DNA of 64,000 nt, taken from contig CAXUKS010000001.1 in NCBI GenBank assembly GCA_964251675.1, positions 220,566-284,565 on the forward strand, given 5' to 3'. The notes beneath the pieces are model-generated. The model was not told where the DNA came from. It did not search any database and was given only the letters and a program-made list of their open reading frames with translations. Of this stretch, positions 16,123-24,923 are shown one piece after another. Positions within the stretch are counted from its first letter, which is position 1, and each line of letters starts with the position of its first letter. Source of the stretch: JANXMY01 sp964251675 (GTDB taxonomy: Bacteria > Armatimonadota > Armatimonadia > Armatimonadales > Capsulimonadaceae). A program made the position numbers and the translations under genes.

Positions 16123-19089
16123 TTATTCTTTCTCCTTCGCCCGCCGCTTGGCATCCAGCAGGCGGTTGGTGTAGCCCTGCTCGTCCGAGCTGGACGCAGG
16201 CGGCGGGGACGCGGGCGGGCGGGGCTTCGGCGGAAGAGCAGCGACGTGCGGGAATGGGTTGTCGTCGGTCTCGGCGGCGCGGGAAGCGCGGCGGCTGAGA
16301 AGCTGCTGCGCGGCAGAGGCAGCCTGACTGTCTGCCTCCGGGTCCTGCGTGCGGACGGAGGTTTTGCGGGTCAGCAGGCGGTCCATCTGCGGCGTAGACG
16401 GGGCCGAAGTAGCCGTGGGGCGGGCGGCGGCTTCGCGCCAGGCAGCGGCACGGGCGGAGGCGGTCTGTGCGCCTGCCAGTGCCTTTTCGCGCACGGCGGC
16501 GGGGCGCAGGAGCAGGCGGCGCACGGCGACGTCCGCCAGAAACAGCAGTGCGGCCAGCAGCAGCAGGAGCGGGCCGATGTCGCGGACGCCCACCACCCAC
16601 GACAGGGCATCACGGTAGACCTGCGCCGGGTCATTCTGGATTTTGCCGCCCGTACCCTCAGCCAATTGAGTTAAGAGGGGAAGGTTTGGGCCGAGTGTCC
16701 GGTACTCGGGCGAATACGGGACCACGAGGCTGACCGTCTGAGACGGCGGCGCGGGGCCGCCGGGGGTGATCGGCGCGTCCCCGCGCTTGACGTTGACCAA
16801 ATAGGGGCCGGTCTGGTCGGCATCGAAACTGCCTTCATAGCGGCCCGGCCCGGTCTGCGTCAGCGTCACGGGTTTCAGCGACAAATCGGGGGCGACGACG
16901 TTCGCGGTCAGCTTGGAGCCGTTGGCAAATCCGCCGCCGGAGGTGAACGCATCCACGGTCAAGTGGCCCTTGCCGTTGTCGTTGTTCACGGTGCTTTGGA
17001 AATCAGCATCCGTGTTTTGACGCAGCGACCAGCGCAGGGCCTGCGCCCAGAAGCGCGGGAAGCCCGACCAGCCGAGCCAGCGCACTGCCCAGTGCGGCTG
17101 ATCATCGGAGGTAAACGCGAATGTCCGCCCCAGGCCGTAGCGCCAGTAGGCCAGCACCGGGTCGCGGTGGTCGGGGGCAGTCAGCGCCACAGTCGCGCCG
17201 GGCTTGGCCGAGGCCACATCGTAGCCCAGCAGCGGCGGCTGAGACCCCCAATCAATCCCCGCAATCACTTCATCATTGGGCAGGGGCCGGGCCAGGAACG
17301 GCGTTTCAATCACGCGCAGCTTGCTGACCGACTGCTGATCTTTTCGGAGCAGCCGGGGCAGGTCTTCGGGCTTTTCGGCCACATAGGCCGTGCCGCCGCC
17401 GATGGCCGAGAGCGACGCCAGAAACTGCGCTCCCTGCGCGTCCGACCCGGTTGCCACCGTGGACAGCGTGATGCCCCGGCCCTTCAGCGACGACAGCGCG
17501 GCGGCGTTCTGCCCGCTTTCGCCCACGGCATCGCCGTCCCCCAGAAAGATGATATGCTTGACCTGCGCGGGGGTAGTAGACAGCACGCGGGCGGCTTCCA
17601 GAATATACGGGTCGTACTGCGGCGGGTCGTTCATGCCTTGCAGGCCGTCCATCTGGCTTTTCAGCTTGGCACGGTCCTGAACGTGCTGCATGGGGATACG
17701 CCAGGTGCCGTTGCAGTCTTCCACGCCGATTTGATCCTGCGGATCCAGCAGGTCCACAAAGGCTTTGGCAGCCTCAATCGACATATTGACACTGGTCTGC
17801 TCTTCCAGGTCTTCAATCACGAGCGCAATCGCCACCGTGGGGAACCGTTTTTTGTCTTTAATGTCCATTGCGACCGGCAGGGCGGCTTCCACAGGCGTGC
17901 CCGCATACTGCCCCGCCGCGTAGCTGTTCGGCCCGCCGATCATACCGAGGCCGACGCCGAACTCTTTGGTGGCAATCTCCAGCGCACTCATCTTGTCCGG
18001 CCCCAGTTCGCTGGAGGGGACATCGGACAGCACGACGGCATCATACGACGCCAGCGCGGCAACGCGGGCGGGCAGGCCGCCGGGCGTCTGCACATCCATG
18101 TCAATGCCCTGCGCGGCCAGCGTCCCGCGTATGCCCACGACGCCCGGCGAAGGCGCATCGGTGACATACAGGATGCGCGGGCGGCCCTGTACCGAGACCA
18201 GCCCGTAGCCGCTGTTGTTCTCCAGCAGGCTGTCACTCGGGGCGTTCAGCACGGCATCATAGCGGTGAAAGCCGGCCCCGTGGACGGTCTGCGGGAACGT
18301 AAACGCATTCTTGCCCGCCTTCAGCTCCACTTTGTCCGTGCCAATTGCCTGCCCGTCCCGTGTCAGTGTCAGCGTTCCGCGCTGCGCCACGGTGGAAGAC
18401 ACCACGACGCGCAGATCAAACGGCGAGTCCTGCCGGGCGCGGGCGGGCAGGGCGACATCGTCCACCATCGCCTCGCCCGCCGCCGCGCCGTCCGCCCCCT
18501 GCCCCAGCGCCGTCGGCGCGATGTCTACCCGGACGCCGCCTGCCCGCAGGCTCTCAATCTCGCTGCCCGCCGCCCCGACGGTCTCGTTGCCGTCGGACAA
18601 AATCACAATCTTGCGCCCCAGCCCGCTCGGAAACGACGAGGCCGCCAGCCGCAGGGCATCGGAAAGGTCAGTGGCGTCGCCCGCCACCGTGGGCCGTCCC
18701 TGTTCCAGCGACTGCATGGTCTCCGACGGGGCTTCGTCCACGGTGGCCGTCCGCCCGAACTCCACCACCCCGCCCTGATCCCCGGCCCGCTTATTCGCCA
18801 GTGCCTTCGTCACATACTCCCGCCCCGCCGCCTGCCGGGCATTCGGCACGGATTTGGACACGTCCAAAAGAAAGATCGTCGTCAGCTTGTCCGACCGGTT
18901 GACACTATGCGCCCCGGCCAGTGCCAGCACCAGCAGGGTTGTTAGGGCCGCCCGCACCCCCAGCGCCAGCCGCGCCGTCGGCAGCGGCAGCCCGGCATAG
19001 GAGCGCCGCCCGATCCACCAGAACGCGGCGAGCGCGGCAGGCAGCAGGAGCAGGAGCCAGGGACGGTCAAAAGTGATGGGGCTTTGCAT
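16123..19089 (-). CDS. Large membrane VWA-domain protein with glutamine-amidotransferase-like domain
   Basis: 988 residues. N-terminal membrane helices (about 7-26 and 45-63) precede a VWA domain with MIDAS DVSKS near residue 76. A flavodoxin/GATase1-like domain follows (RILYVTDAPSPG...DAVVLSDVP), then a second VWA-like region and a beta-rich segment. A C-terminal helix near 845 (LLLLLAALLFLADVAV) precedes a charged cytoplasmic tail. This layout is typical of the large BatA/BatB-type proteins encoded near MoxR ATPases, but no moxR is adjacent here. Its function in envelope integrity is a family-based guess. Confidence 0.82.
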   Translation of the reverse strand: MQSPITFDRPWLLLLLPAALAAFWWIGRRSYAGLPLPTARLALGVRAALTTLLVLALAGAHSVNRSDKLTTIFLLDVSKSVPNARQAAGREYVTKALANKRAGDQGGVVEFGRTATVDEAPSETMQSLEQGRPTVAGDATDLSDALRLAASSFPSGLGRKIVILSDGNETVGAAGSEIESLRAGGVRVDIAPTALGQGADGAAAGEAMVDDVALPARARQDSPFDLRVVVSSTVAQRGTLTLTRDGQAIGTDKVELKAGKNAFTFPQTVHGAGFHRYDAVLNAPSDSLLENNSGYGLVSVQGRPRILYVTDAPSPGVVGIRGTLAAQGIDMDVQTPGGLPARVAALASYDAVVLSDVPSSELGPDKMSALEIATKEFGVGLGMIGGPNSYAAGQYAGTPVEAALPVAMDIKDKKRFPTVAIALVIEDLEEQTSVNMSIEAAKAFVDLLDPQDQIGVEDCNGTWRIPMQHVQDRAKLKSQMDGLQGMNDPPQYDPYILEAARVLSTTPAQVKHIIFLGDGDAVGESGQNAAALSSLKGRGITLSTVATGSDAQGAQFLASLSAIGGGTAYVAEKPEDLPRLLRKDQQSVSKLRVIETPFLARPLPNDEVIAGIDWGSQPPLLGYDVASAKPGATVALTAPDHRDPVLAYWRYGLGRTFAFTSDDQPHWAVRWLGWSGFPRFWAQALRWSLRQNTDADFQSTVNNDNGKGHLTVDAFTSGGGFANGSKLTANVVAPDLSLKPVTLTQTGPGRYEGSFDADQTGPYLVNVKRGDAPITPGGPAPPSQTVSLVVPYSPEYRTLGPNLPLLTQLAEGTGGKIQNDPAQVYRDALSWVVGVRDIGPLLLLLAALLFLADVAVRRLLLRPAAVREKALAGAQTASARAAAWREAAARPTATSAPSTPQMDRLLTRKTSVRTQDPEADSQAASAAQQLLSRRASRAAETDDNPFPHVAALPPKPRPPASPPPASSSDEQGYTNRLLDAKRRAKEKE

Positions 19090-19103
19090 AGGTGGCTAAC
19101 AAT

Positions 19104-19165
19104 TCGCAGAGATCCATGCTATAAATGGCACGGCTAGTCGGCCTGCGGCCAGGAAACACCGCTTC
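19104..19165. repeat. REP element downstream of the transposase (family C)
   Basis: The stretch containing AATGGCACGGCTAGTCGGCC, followed by CTGCGGCC and CCGCTTCGC, matches the arms of the repeat at 19644-19799. It lies directly after the 3' end of the transposase gene, so the gene is bracketed by the repeat on both sides. Confidence 0.8.
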
Positions 19166-19171
19166 GCAGGG

Positions 19172-19606
19172 TTAAGAGTTTTTGCCGGGCCGCTCCCAGT
19201 CGGCGGCTCGTTCCATTTTGGGCGAAAGTCCGCCTGCAGCATGATGCGCTTTCTGGTGGTCAATGTAGCGGGTGACACGCGGCAGACCGTCGGAGGCGAA
19301 TGTCAGGCAGCCATAGCCATCCTGCCAGTGCAGGCAGTAGTCTTTCTCTGGCAAATGATTGACGAAATGCCCGGAGGCACCTTTGATACTGTACATGAAG
19401 TCCGCCGGGGCCACTGTTGCGAGCAGCGTGACAGCCAGATGCACATGGTCTGGCATCCCGTTCAGCGCGTGGACCTTGACGCGCAGCGTTTTGCACCGCT
19501 GCCGAATATACGCATACAGAATCGGCTCAATCTCTTCTGTAATCAGTTCTTCACGCTGATACGTTGCCCAGACAAAATGCTGAAATGCTTCCATGTAAAC
19601 GCCCAC
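19172..19606 (-). mobile_element. REP-associated tyrosine transposase (Y1_Tnp / IS200-like, RAYT)
   Basis: HUH-type single-strand transposase that recognises REP hairpins. The core reads HFVWATYQREELI, then NGMPDHVHLAV with the His-x-His pair, IKGASGHFVNH, and WQDGYGCL, with a tyrosine-bearing helix near RVTRYIDHQKAHH. GTG at 19606 is the best start: AGGAGG lies eight bases upstream, giving 144 residues. ATG at 19594 is the alternative. The longer frame runs through the REP repeat and is not coding. Flanking REPs of one family on both sides are the hallmark of a domesticated RAYT. Confidence 0.87.
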
Positions 19607-19643
19607 TGGCTTGCCCTCCTGGCTGAATAATTTGTCGTAATGC

Positions 19644-19799
19644 CCATTTGGAGCCATGCCATGAATGGCACGGCTAATCGGCACGGACGCCGGAAATCCC
19701 CGCTTCGCGGGGATAGGAAAATCTTTCTGAGTGCCGCGAAGCGGTACTTCCGGGCCGCAGGCCGAATAGCCGTGCCATTCATGGCATGGCTCCAAATGG
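19644..19799. repeat. REPIN (family C) upstream of the RAYT gene
   Basis: Two inverted arms begin CCATTTGGAGCCATGCC and ATGAATGGCACGGCTA. The left arm reads in from 19644; the right arm reads in from 19799 on the minus strand. GC-rich hairpins such as CCCCGCTTCGCGGGG sit toward the centre. It lies in the 5' leader of the transposase gene. Confidence 0.88.
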
Positions 19800-19863
19800 C
19801 ATAGGCTAACAGGGCTTGTTTTGTTCCCCTTCCAGTATACCATGAGGTACACTCTTCGGTGTA

Positions 19864-21435
19864 ATGCAAGACAATCAAAACAACTCAACAAACAACTACG
19901 ACGCAATCATTATTGGCGCAGGCCATAACGGCCTGGTGTGCGCGTGCTACCTGGCGAAAGCTGGACGCAGAGTGCTGGTGCTGGAGCGGCGGCCTGTGGT
20001 TGGCGGGGCGGTGGTGACCGAGGAAGTGTGGCCGGGGTACAAAATCGACCTCGGCTCGTCGGTGCATCTGATGATCCATCGAACGCCGATTGTGGCCGAT
20101 TTGCAGCTAGACAAGTACGGCCTAGAATATATCGAAATGGACCCGTGGGCGGCTTACCCTCTGCCGGATGGGCGGGCGATCTGCTTTCACCGGGACCTCC
20201 GAAAGACGTGCGAGAGCATCGCGCAGGTCTCTGTCAAAGACGCGGAAGCCTATGAGGACTTCGTCAACCGCTGGCTGCCGGTTTCACGGGGCGTCTTTGA
20301 GGCGTTCCAGAAGCCGCCGACGATGGCGAACTTCGGGCGGCACGTCATCTTTGCCAAGTCGCCAGGCGATACCACTAGCGAGGCCCTGCGGATGATTGTG
20401 TCGGGGTATGGACGGCTGCTGAAAGAGACGTTTGAGACGCCGCAGATGCAGGCGGCGATGGGCTGGCTGGCCGCGCAGTCCGGCCCGGCCCCCACCGAGC
20501 CGGGCACGGGACCGTTTGCGGCGTGGTGGGGCGCGGTGCATGAAAGCGGCGCGAAGCGGGCCAAAGGCGGCTCGGGGATGCTCACCGTGGCCCTGCGGCG
20601 GGCCTTTGAGGCGATGGGTGGCACGGTGCTGACCGATGCCCCCGCCGAGCGGATTGTGATGGAAGGTGGACAGGCACGGGGCGTGGTGGCGCGGGGCGAG
20701 ACGTACACGGCAAAAGCCGTGGTGGCGGCGTGCCATGTGCTGACGACGTTCCAGACCCTGCTGCAACCCGAAGACCTGCCGGGGGACTTAGGCAAGCGGC
20801 TGAAAGCCCTGAATGTCGGCAATGGCTTCGGCATGACCGTTCGCTGCGCGGCCTCGGAATTGCCCGATTACGGCGCGGGCCAGCCGCATTTAGTCCATCA
20901 AGGGATGCAATTGCTGTGTCCAACGCCCGAGTATCTAACCGATGCCTACGCGGACTATGTCGGCGGCTATCCGTCCCGCCATCCGCCCGTGCTGGCAATG
21001 ACGTTCACCGCTTTGGACCCGTCGATTGCCCCGCCCGGCAAGCATATCGTGCAGCTTTGGGCGCAGTATTTCCCTTACAAGCGACGCGACAGGCGCTCGT
21101 GGGACGACGCCCGCGAGGAAGCCGCCGACGCCATCTGCGAGACGCTGTATGCCCACGCGCCCAATATGCGGGGGGCCATCGAGAACCGCTTTATCCAGTC
21201 CCCCTTAGACTTGGAGCGAACCCTGGGGCTTTTGAACGGAAACGTCATGCACCTGGAAATGTCCCTGGACCAGATGTTTGCTTTTCGGCCCCTGCCCGAG
21301 TTATCTGAATACAAAACCCCCATCCCCGGCCTGTTCCTGACCGCCGCCAGCACCCACCCCGGCGGCGGCGTCTTCGGCGCGGCGGGCCGCAGCACGGCGC
21401 AGGTTGTTGGGCAGGCGCTCCGCAAACGGCGGTAA
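19864..21435 (+). CDS. FAD-dependent oxidoreductase, PYROXD2 / phytoene-desaturase-like
   Basis: 523-residue flavoprotein of the CrtI/PYROXD2 class. The N-terminal Rossmann motif is DAIIIGAGHNGLVCACYLAKAG followed by VLVLERRPVVGGAV. The C-terminal FAD-closing segment is IPGLFLTAASTHPGGGVFGAAGR. It resembles PYROXD2-like proteins more than true carotenoid desaturases, and no carotenoid genes are adjacent, so the substrate is open. The ATG at 19864 lacks a good Shine-Dalgarno; a TACACT box ten bases upstream could give a very short leader. Confidence 0.87.
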   Translation: MQDNQNNSTNNYDAIIIGAGHNGLVCACYLAKAGRRVLVLERRPVVGGAVVTEEVWPGYKIDLGSSVHLMIHRTPIVADLQLDKYGLEYIEMDPWAAYPLPDGRAICFHRDLRKTCESIAQVSVKDAEAYEDFVNRWLPVSRGVFEAFQKPPTMANFGRHVIFAKSPGDTTSEALRMIVSGYGRLLKETFETPQMQAAMGWLAAQSGPAPTEPGTGPFAAWWGAVHESGAKRAKGGSGMLTVALRRAFEAMGGTVLTDAPAERIVMEGGQARGVVARGETYTAKAVVAACHVLTTFQTLLQPEDLPGDLGKRLKALNVGNGFGMTVRCAASELPDYGAGQPHLVHQGMQLLCPTPEYLTDAYADYVGGYPSRHPPVLAMTFTALDPSIAPPGKHIVQLWAQYFPYKRRDRRSWDDAREEAADAICETLYAHAPNMRGAIENRFIQSPLDLERTLGLLNGNVMHLEMSLDQMFAFRPLPELSEYKTPIPGLFLTAASTHPGGGVFGAAGRSTAQVVGQALRKRR

Positions 21436-21454
21436 GCTCTGAACGCGGTGCTCA

Positions 21455-21820
21455 TCACTCCAAACAGTAATGAATGCCGTCCACAATTTCGTCCACGAGA
21501 GACTGTGGGAGTGTTCCACGCTGGCTGAGGAATCGGTCTACAGAAACGCAGCGGACCTGCAAAGCATCCGCCGCCGACACCTTATCCAGACCGTTTTGGC
21601 TGTTCGGCTCGAGCTTGATCTTCCACGGCAGGGACTGGAACGGCCCCTGCCAGCCGGTCAGCGGGACAATCACGCGCACTGCCAGTGAGCGAATGGAGTT
21701 TGAACTGAGAACCACGGCAGGGCGCGTCTTTCGCAGTTCTGAGCCGCGTGTCGGGTCCATCTCTACCATCCAGATTTCGCCGCGCTTCGGGTCCAGCGGT
21801 CTGAGATTAGTCGGCGGCAT
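21455..21820 (-). CDS. mazF: MazF/PemK-type endoribonuclease toxin
   Basis: Type II toxin that cleaves mRNA. The 121 residues contain the MazF opening PKRGEIWMVEMDPTRGSELR and KTRPAVVLSSN, plus the VIVPLTG and CVSVDRFL segments. The conserved Arg in the TRGSE loop and the region near RPAVV are intact. The gene overlaps its upstream antitoxin by 14 bases and is translated in a different frame, typical of TA pairs. It converges on the oxidoreductase gene with a 19-base gap. Confidence 0.93.
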   Translation of the reverse strand: MPPTNLRPLDPKRGEIWMVEMDPTRGSELRKTRPAVVLSSNSIRSLAVRVIVPLTGWQGPFQSLPWKIKLEPNSQNGLDKVSAADALQVRCVSVDRFLSQRGTLPQSLVDEIVDGIHYCLE

Positions 21821-22193
21821 CGGTCAGCCCTTCCTCCAGAAACTCCTCACCATCGAGCGCGTGCCATTCTAGTATCTCCGGGTCGGTACGGTAATAGTCT
21901 CCCAATGTTTCTGCCGCTGAGGCCATGATCTGCTGGCGCTCCTCTTTGGATAAAGTACGCATCCGCTGTGTCAGAGAGAGCGTCTCAACACGGTCTTTGT
22001 GCTGAGTCAAATATGCCTGGCAGGCTTCGCGGATTAGCTCGCTTCGGCTCCGCATTCCCAAGAAAATCAATTCATTATCCAGCGCCGACACTAGCTCCGG
22101 CGGCAAATGCACCGTGATTTGGCCCAGAGAAGGGGCAGAAGGCTGTTTCTTCCTGGGGCGGCCTCGCTTTTTATAAGCAGTCTGTATTTCCAT
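21807..22193 (-). CDS. Ribbon-helix-helix antitoxin for MazF
   Basis: 128 residues. After a basic N-terminus (KKRGRPRKK) comes a ribbon-helix-helix domain (GQITVHLPPELVSALDNELIFLG...SRSELIREA). An acidic C-terminal half (ILEWHALDGEEFLEEG) should wrap the toxin. The ATG at 22193 lies six bases after a perfect -10 box, so it is probably leaderless. The promoter spacer holds two TATAAACG repeats likely bound by this protein for autorepression. Confidence 0.88.
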   Translation of the reverse strand: MEIQTAYKKRGRPRKKQPSAPSLGQITVHLPPELVSALDNELIFLGMRSRSELIREACQAYLTQHKDRVETLSLTQRMRTLSKEERQQIMASAAETLGDYYRTDPEILEWHALDGEEFLEEGLTDAAD

Positions 22194-22199
22194 GATCCA

Positions 22200-22228
22200 A
22201 TTATAAACGTTTTTATAAACGGTGTCAA
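22200..22228 (-). promoter_or_regulatory. Promoter and operator of the mazEF-like module
   Basis: Minus strand: TTGACA (22228-22223), 17-base spacer, TATAAT (22205-22200), both perfect. TTTATAA/TTATAAA repeats inside the spacer form direct and partly inverted repeats, a likely operator for the antitoxin. Confidence 0.88.
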
Positions 22229-22327
22229 CAGAACTGTTCCCCTAACGCCACCACCCTTGCCTGCCGACAATGAACACGGCAAAGATTTATTTCTGAACAA
22301 GTTTGAGCAAGGCAGGGGGGGCGAGCG

Positions 22328-23542
22328 ATGGCGACATTTACCTATGAGGCAGTGGACCCGACAGGGAAGATTGTCAAAAACAAGCTGGAAGCGGACAGTG
22401 AGCAGGCGGCGCTGGCGCGGCTGCATGAACAGTCTTTTCATGTGGTGTCTGTGGCCGAGACCAAAACGGGGCTGAAAGGCCGCGTCGCAGGCAAAGCACA
22501 GCAGATCAAGCTGCAAACGCTGGTCATTTTCTCCCGGCAGTTTGCGACTATGATTGACGCGGGTATTCCTATTATCAAATGCCTGGACATTCTGGAGTCG
22601 CAGACCAAAGAAGAGGCGATGAAAGCGGTTATCAATGCCACCCGCAAAGATGTCAAAGGCGGCCTGTCGCTGACCGACGCCATTGCCAAGCATCCCAATG
22701 CCTTTACCAAGCTGTATGTCAATATGATCCGCGCCGCCGAGATCGGCGGTATCCTGGACATCATTTTGGACCGGCTTGCAGGATTTTTGGAAAAGGAAAT
22801 GGAAATACGTGGCAAGATCAAGTCCGCGATGATGTATCCTATTATCGTGCTCTGCTTTGCGGGCTTCATGGTGCTGGCGCTGTTCATGTTTGTGCTGCCG
22901 CGCTTCAAAGAGATTTTCCTCTCAATGGACGTGGAAATGCCGGCGGCGACGCAGATTATGTTTGCGATGGGCGACTGGCTGCAAGTGCCCTGGCATGATT
23001 TCGTGGTGCTGGGTTTGGGTATCAGCGCGTTTATCGCTTTTAAGCAGTACGACAAAACGCCTAAAGGGCACTACAACATTGACAAAATCAAGCTGAAAGC
23101 GCCTATCTTTGGCGACCTGTCGCTGAAAATGAGCGTGGCCCGGTTCTGCCGCACCTTCGGCACGCTGATTGCGTCGGGCGTTCCCATGATGCGCTCGCTG
23201 GAAATCATTGGCGAGACTTCGGGCAATGCCGTCCTAGCCGAAGCCATCGGCAATGCCCGAACATCCATCCGCGAAGGAGCCAAAATCAGTCAGCCGCTGG
23301 CCGCCTCGGGTCTGTTCCCGTCCATGGTCACACACATGATCGACGTGGGCGAGGAAACCGGGCGGCTGTCCGAAATGCTCTGCAAGGTCGCTGATTTCTA
23401 TGATGACGAAGTGGACGCGATGGTCAAAGGAATGACTTCTCTCATCGAGCCGATGCTGATGGTGTTTATGGGCGTCCTGGTCGGCTTTATTGCCATCTCG
23501 GTCATGTCGCCCATCTTCAAGCTGGTCAGTTCTATTCATTAA
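22328..23542 (+). CDS. Type II secretion / type IV pilus inner-membrane protein (GspF/PilC)
   Basis: 404-residue platform protein of a pilus or type II secretion machine. It begins MATFTYEAVDPTGKIVKNKL as in PilC/PulF. Two T2SSF domains of about 125 residues surround membrane segments (near 180-200 MMYPIIVLCFAGFMVLALFMF, near 220-240, and the C-terminus EPMLMVFMGVLVGFIAISV). No other pilus gene is in the window, so the rest of the machine is elsewhere. It is followed after 43 bases by the sigma-GGDEF gene and may share its transcript. Confidence 0.93.
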   Translation: MATFTYEAVDPTGKIVKNKLEADSEQAALARLHEQSFHVVSVAETKTGLKGRVAGKAQQIKLQTLVIFSRQFATMIDAGIPIIKCLDILESQTKEEAMKAVINATRKDVKGGLSLTDAIAKHPNAFTKLYVNMIRAAEIGGILDIILDRLAGFLEKEMEIRGKIKSAMMYPIIVLCFAGFMVLALFMFVLPRFKEIFLSMDVEMPAATQIMFAMGDWLQVPWHDFVVLGLGISAFIAFKQYDKTPKGHYNIDKIKLKAPIFGDLSLKMSVARFCRTFGTLIASGVPMMRSLEIIGETSGNAVLAEAIGNARTSIREGAKISQPLAASGLFPSMVTHMIDVGEETGRLSEMLCKVADFYDDEVDAMVKGMTSLIEPMLMVFMGVLVGFIAISVMSPIFKLVSSIH

Positions 23543-23549
23543 GAAGCCC

Positions 23550-23580
23550 GTCCGCCTCCCCGGCGAACGGGGAGGCAGGA
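23550..23580 (+). promoter_or_regulatory. Hairpin that buries the Shine-Dalgarno of the sigma-GGDEF gene
   Basis: GCCTCCCC (23554-23561) pairs with GGGGAGGC (23569-23576) around a seven-base loop; flanking GTCC and GGAC can extend it. The GGAGG inside the right strand is the only good ribosome-binding site for the ATG at 23586, so pairing would block translation. Confidence 0.6.
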
Positions 23581-23585
23581 CGGCT

Positions 23586-24923
23586 ATGACGACGCAAGCA
23601 AACGCAGAAGCCAAGACAAACGCAGAAGCCAGAGAATACGCGGGGCGTGAACGGCGCAGCCCGGACCGGCAGGATGACGAGGCCCGCGCCCGGCGTCTGC
23701 TGCGCGAGTACCGCGAGGGTGGGTCGGGGGCCGCCGCCGCCCGCGAGGCGCTGGTGCTGCAATTCCGGCCTCTGGTGCAGAAGCAGGCCCGGCAGTTTTT
23801 ATCCCCCGCCGTGCCGCTGGAAGATTTGGTGCAGGAGGGCTTTCTTGGCCTGATCAACGGCATCGAAAATTACGACCCCACACGCGGGGTCAAGCTGATT
23901 ACGTATGCCACGCACCATATCGACGGCCACCTGCGGCACTTTCTGCGCGACCGGACGCAGATCATCAAAGAACCCGCCTGGCTGCAGGAGATGGCGCAGA
24001 AGGTCCGCCGCGAGGCGGAAGGGCTGACACAGGCCCTGGGCCGGGAGCCGTCCGACAGCGAGATTGCCGCGTCGCTCGGCCTGAACGAACCCGAAGTTGC
24101 CCGCATCCGCTCGACCCGCTCCATTTTTGCCGTGCAGTCTTTGGACGAAGCCCAGGAAAACGGGGCCTCACGGGTGCAGCTTGCCGAAAGCGATGCTCAG
24201 TCGTCCCGCGCCGCGTTTCCGATTGAAGACAAAGTGGTTCTGGAAGCGGCACTGGCACGGCTCAAAGATATTGAGCAGAAAGTGCTGTATTCGTTTTACT
24301 ACGAGGACCACAGCCAGACGGAAATCGCCCGCGCTCTGGGCGTTTCCAATAATTACGTTTCCCATATCCTCAAAAACTCCGCCCGCAAATTGCAGCAGAT
24401 GTTCCGCAGCGATGCCGTCCGCGAGGCCGCCCTGCAGCATGAGCGTCTGCGCCGCCGCTTCCAGACGCATGGCCCCGCCGCACTCGCCGACGAGGCGAAA
24501 GACGCAGGACCGACCATTGTGGATTCCGTCACTGAGCTATACACCCGCGCCTACTTTGACAGCCGATTGGACGAAGAGCTGTCCCGCGCCCGCCGTCACC
24601 ACCTGGAGCTGACGGTGATCCGTGTGCGCGTGGACGGCGCTTTGCCTGAAGCGGCCCTGTTTGCCGCGCTGGCTCAGGTTGTCAAAGATTGTATGCGACG
24701 CTCCGACCTCGTCGCCCGCTACGATGACACCGAGCTGATAGCCCTGCTGCCGCACACCGGCGCGACCCGTGAGACCGTGATACGACGCCTGCACGACCGC
24801 CTGTCCGCGCTGACCGCGACTTTCCCCCACCCCTGCCCCCTGAGTGTGGGCCGCGCCTCCTACCCCGCGAAGCAGACCCGCGATGCACTGTTGACCGCCG
24901 CCGCCGAAAGTGAGATTATTTAA
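23586..24923 (+). CDS. Sigma-70-family factor fused to degenerate GGDEF domain
   Basis: 445-residue fusion. Sigma regions: region 2 about 55-130 (VPLEDLVQEGFLGLINGIENYD), region 3 about 135-185, region 4 about 218-272 (YYEDHSQTEIARALGVSNNYVSHIL). Residues 313-445 follow the diguanylate-cyclase fold (VTELYTRAYFDSRLDEEL...RRSDLVARYDDTELIALLP...LSVGRASYP). The signature GGDEF is replaced by YDDTE (379-383), so catalysis is not expected. I infer a nucleotide- or protein-binding control domain. The start at 23586 has GGAGG ten bases upstream. The SGNH hydrolase gene follows with no gap. Confidence 0.85.
   Translation: MTTQANAEAKTNAEAREYAGRERRSPDRQDDEARARRLLREYREGGSGAAAAREALVLQFRPLVQKQARQFLSPAVPLEDLVQEGFLGLINGIENYDPTRGVKLITYATHHIDGHLRHFLRDRTQIIKEPAWLQEMAQKVRREAEGLTQALGREPSDSEIAASLGLNEPEVARIRSTRSIFAVQSLDEAQENGASRVQLAESDAQSSRAAFPIEDKVVLEAALARLKDIEQKVLYSFYYEDHSQTEIARALGVSNNYVSHILKNSARKLQQMFRSDAVREAALQHERLRRRFQTHGPAALADEAKDAGPTIVDSVTELYTRAYFDSRLDEELSRARRHHLELTVIRVRVDGALPEAALFAALAQVVKDCMRRSDLVARYDDTELIALLPHTGATRETVIRRLHDRLSALTATFPHPCPLSVGRASYPAKQTRDALLTAAAESEII

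Noticed and set aside
16963..18945. Open frame of 660 codons on the plus strand
   Set aside because: It is antisense to the VWA protein, has no recognisable domain and is rich in Arg/His/Gly/Pro as expected for a shadow frame in G+C-rich DNA.
19606..19906. N-terminal extension of the transposase
   Set aside because: The frame is open only because it passes through the REPIN; a good ribosome-binding site precedes the GTG at 19606.
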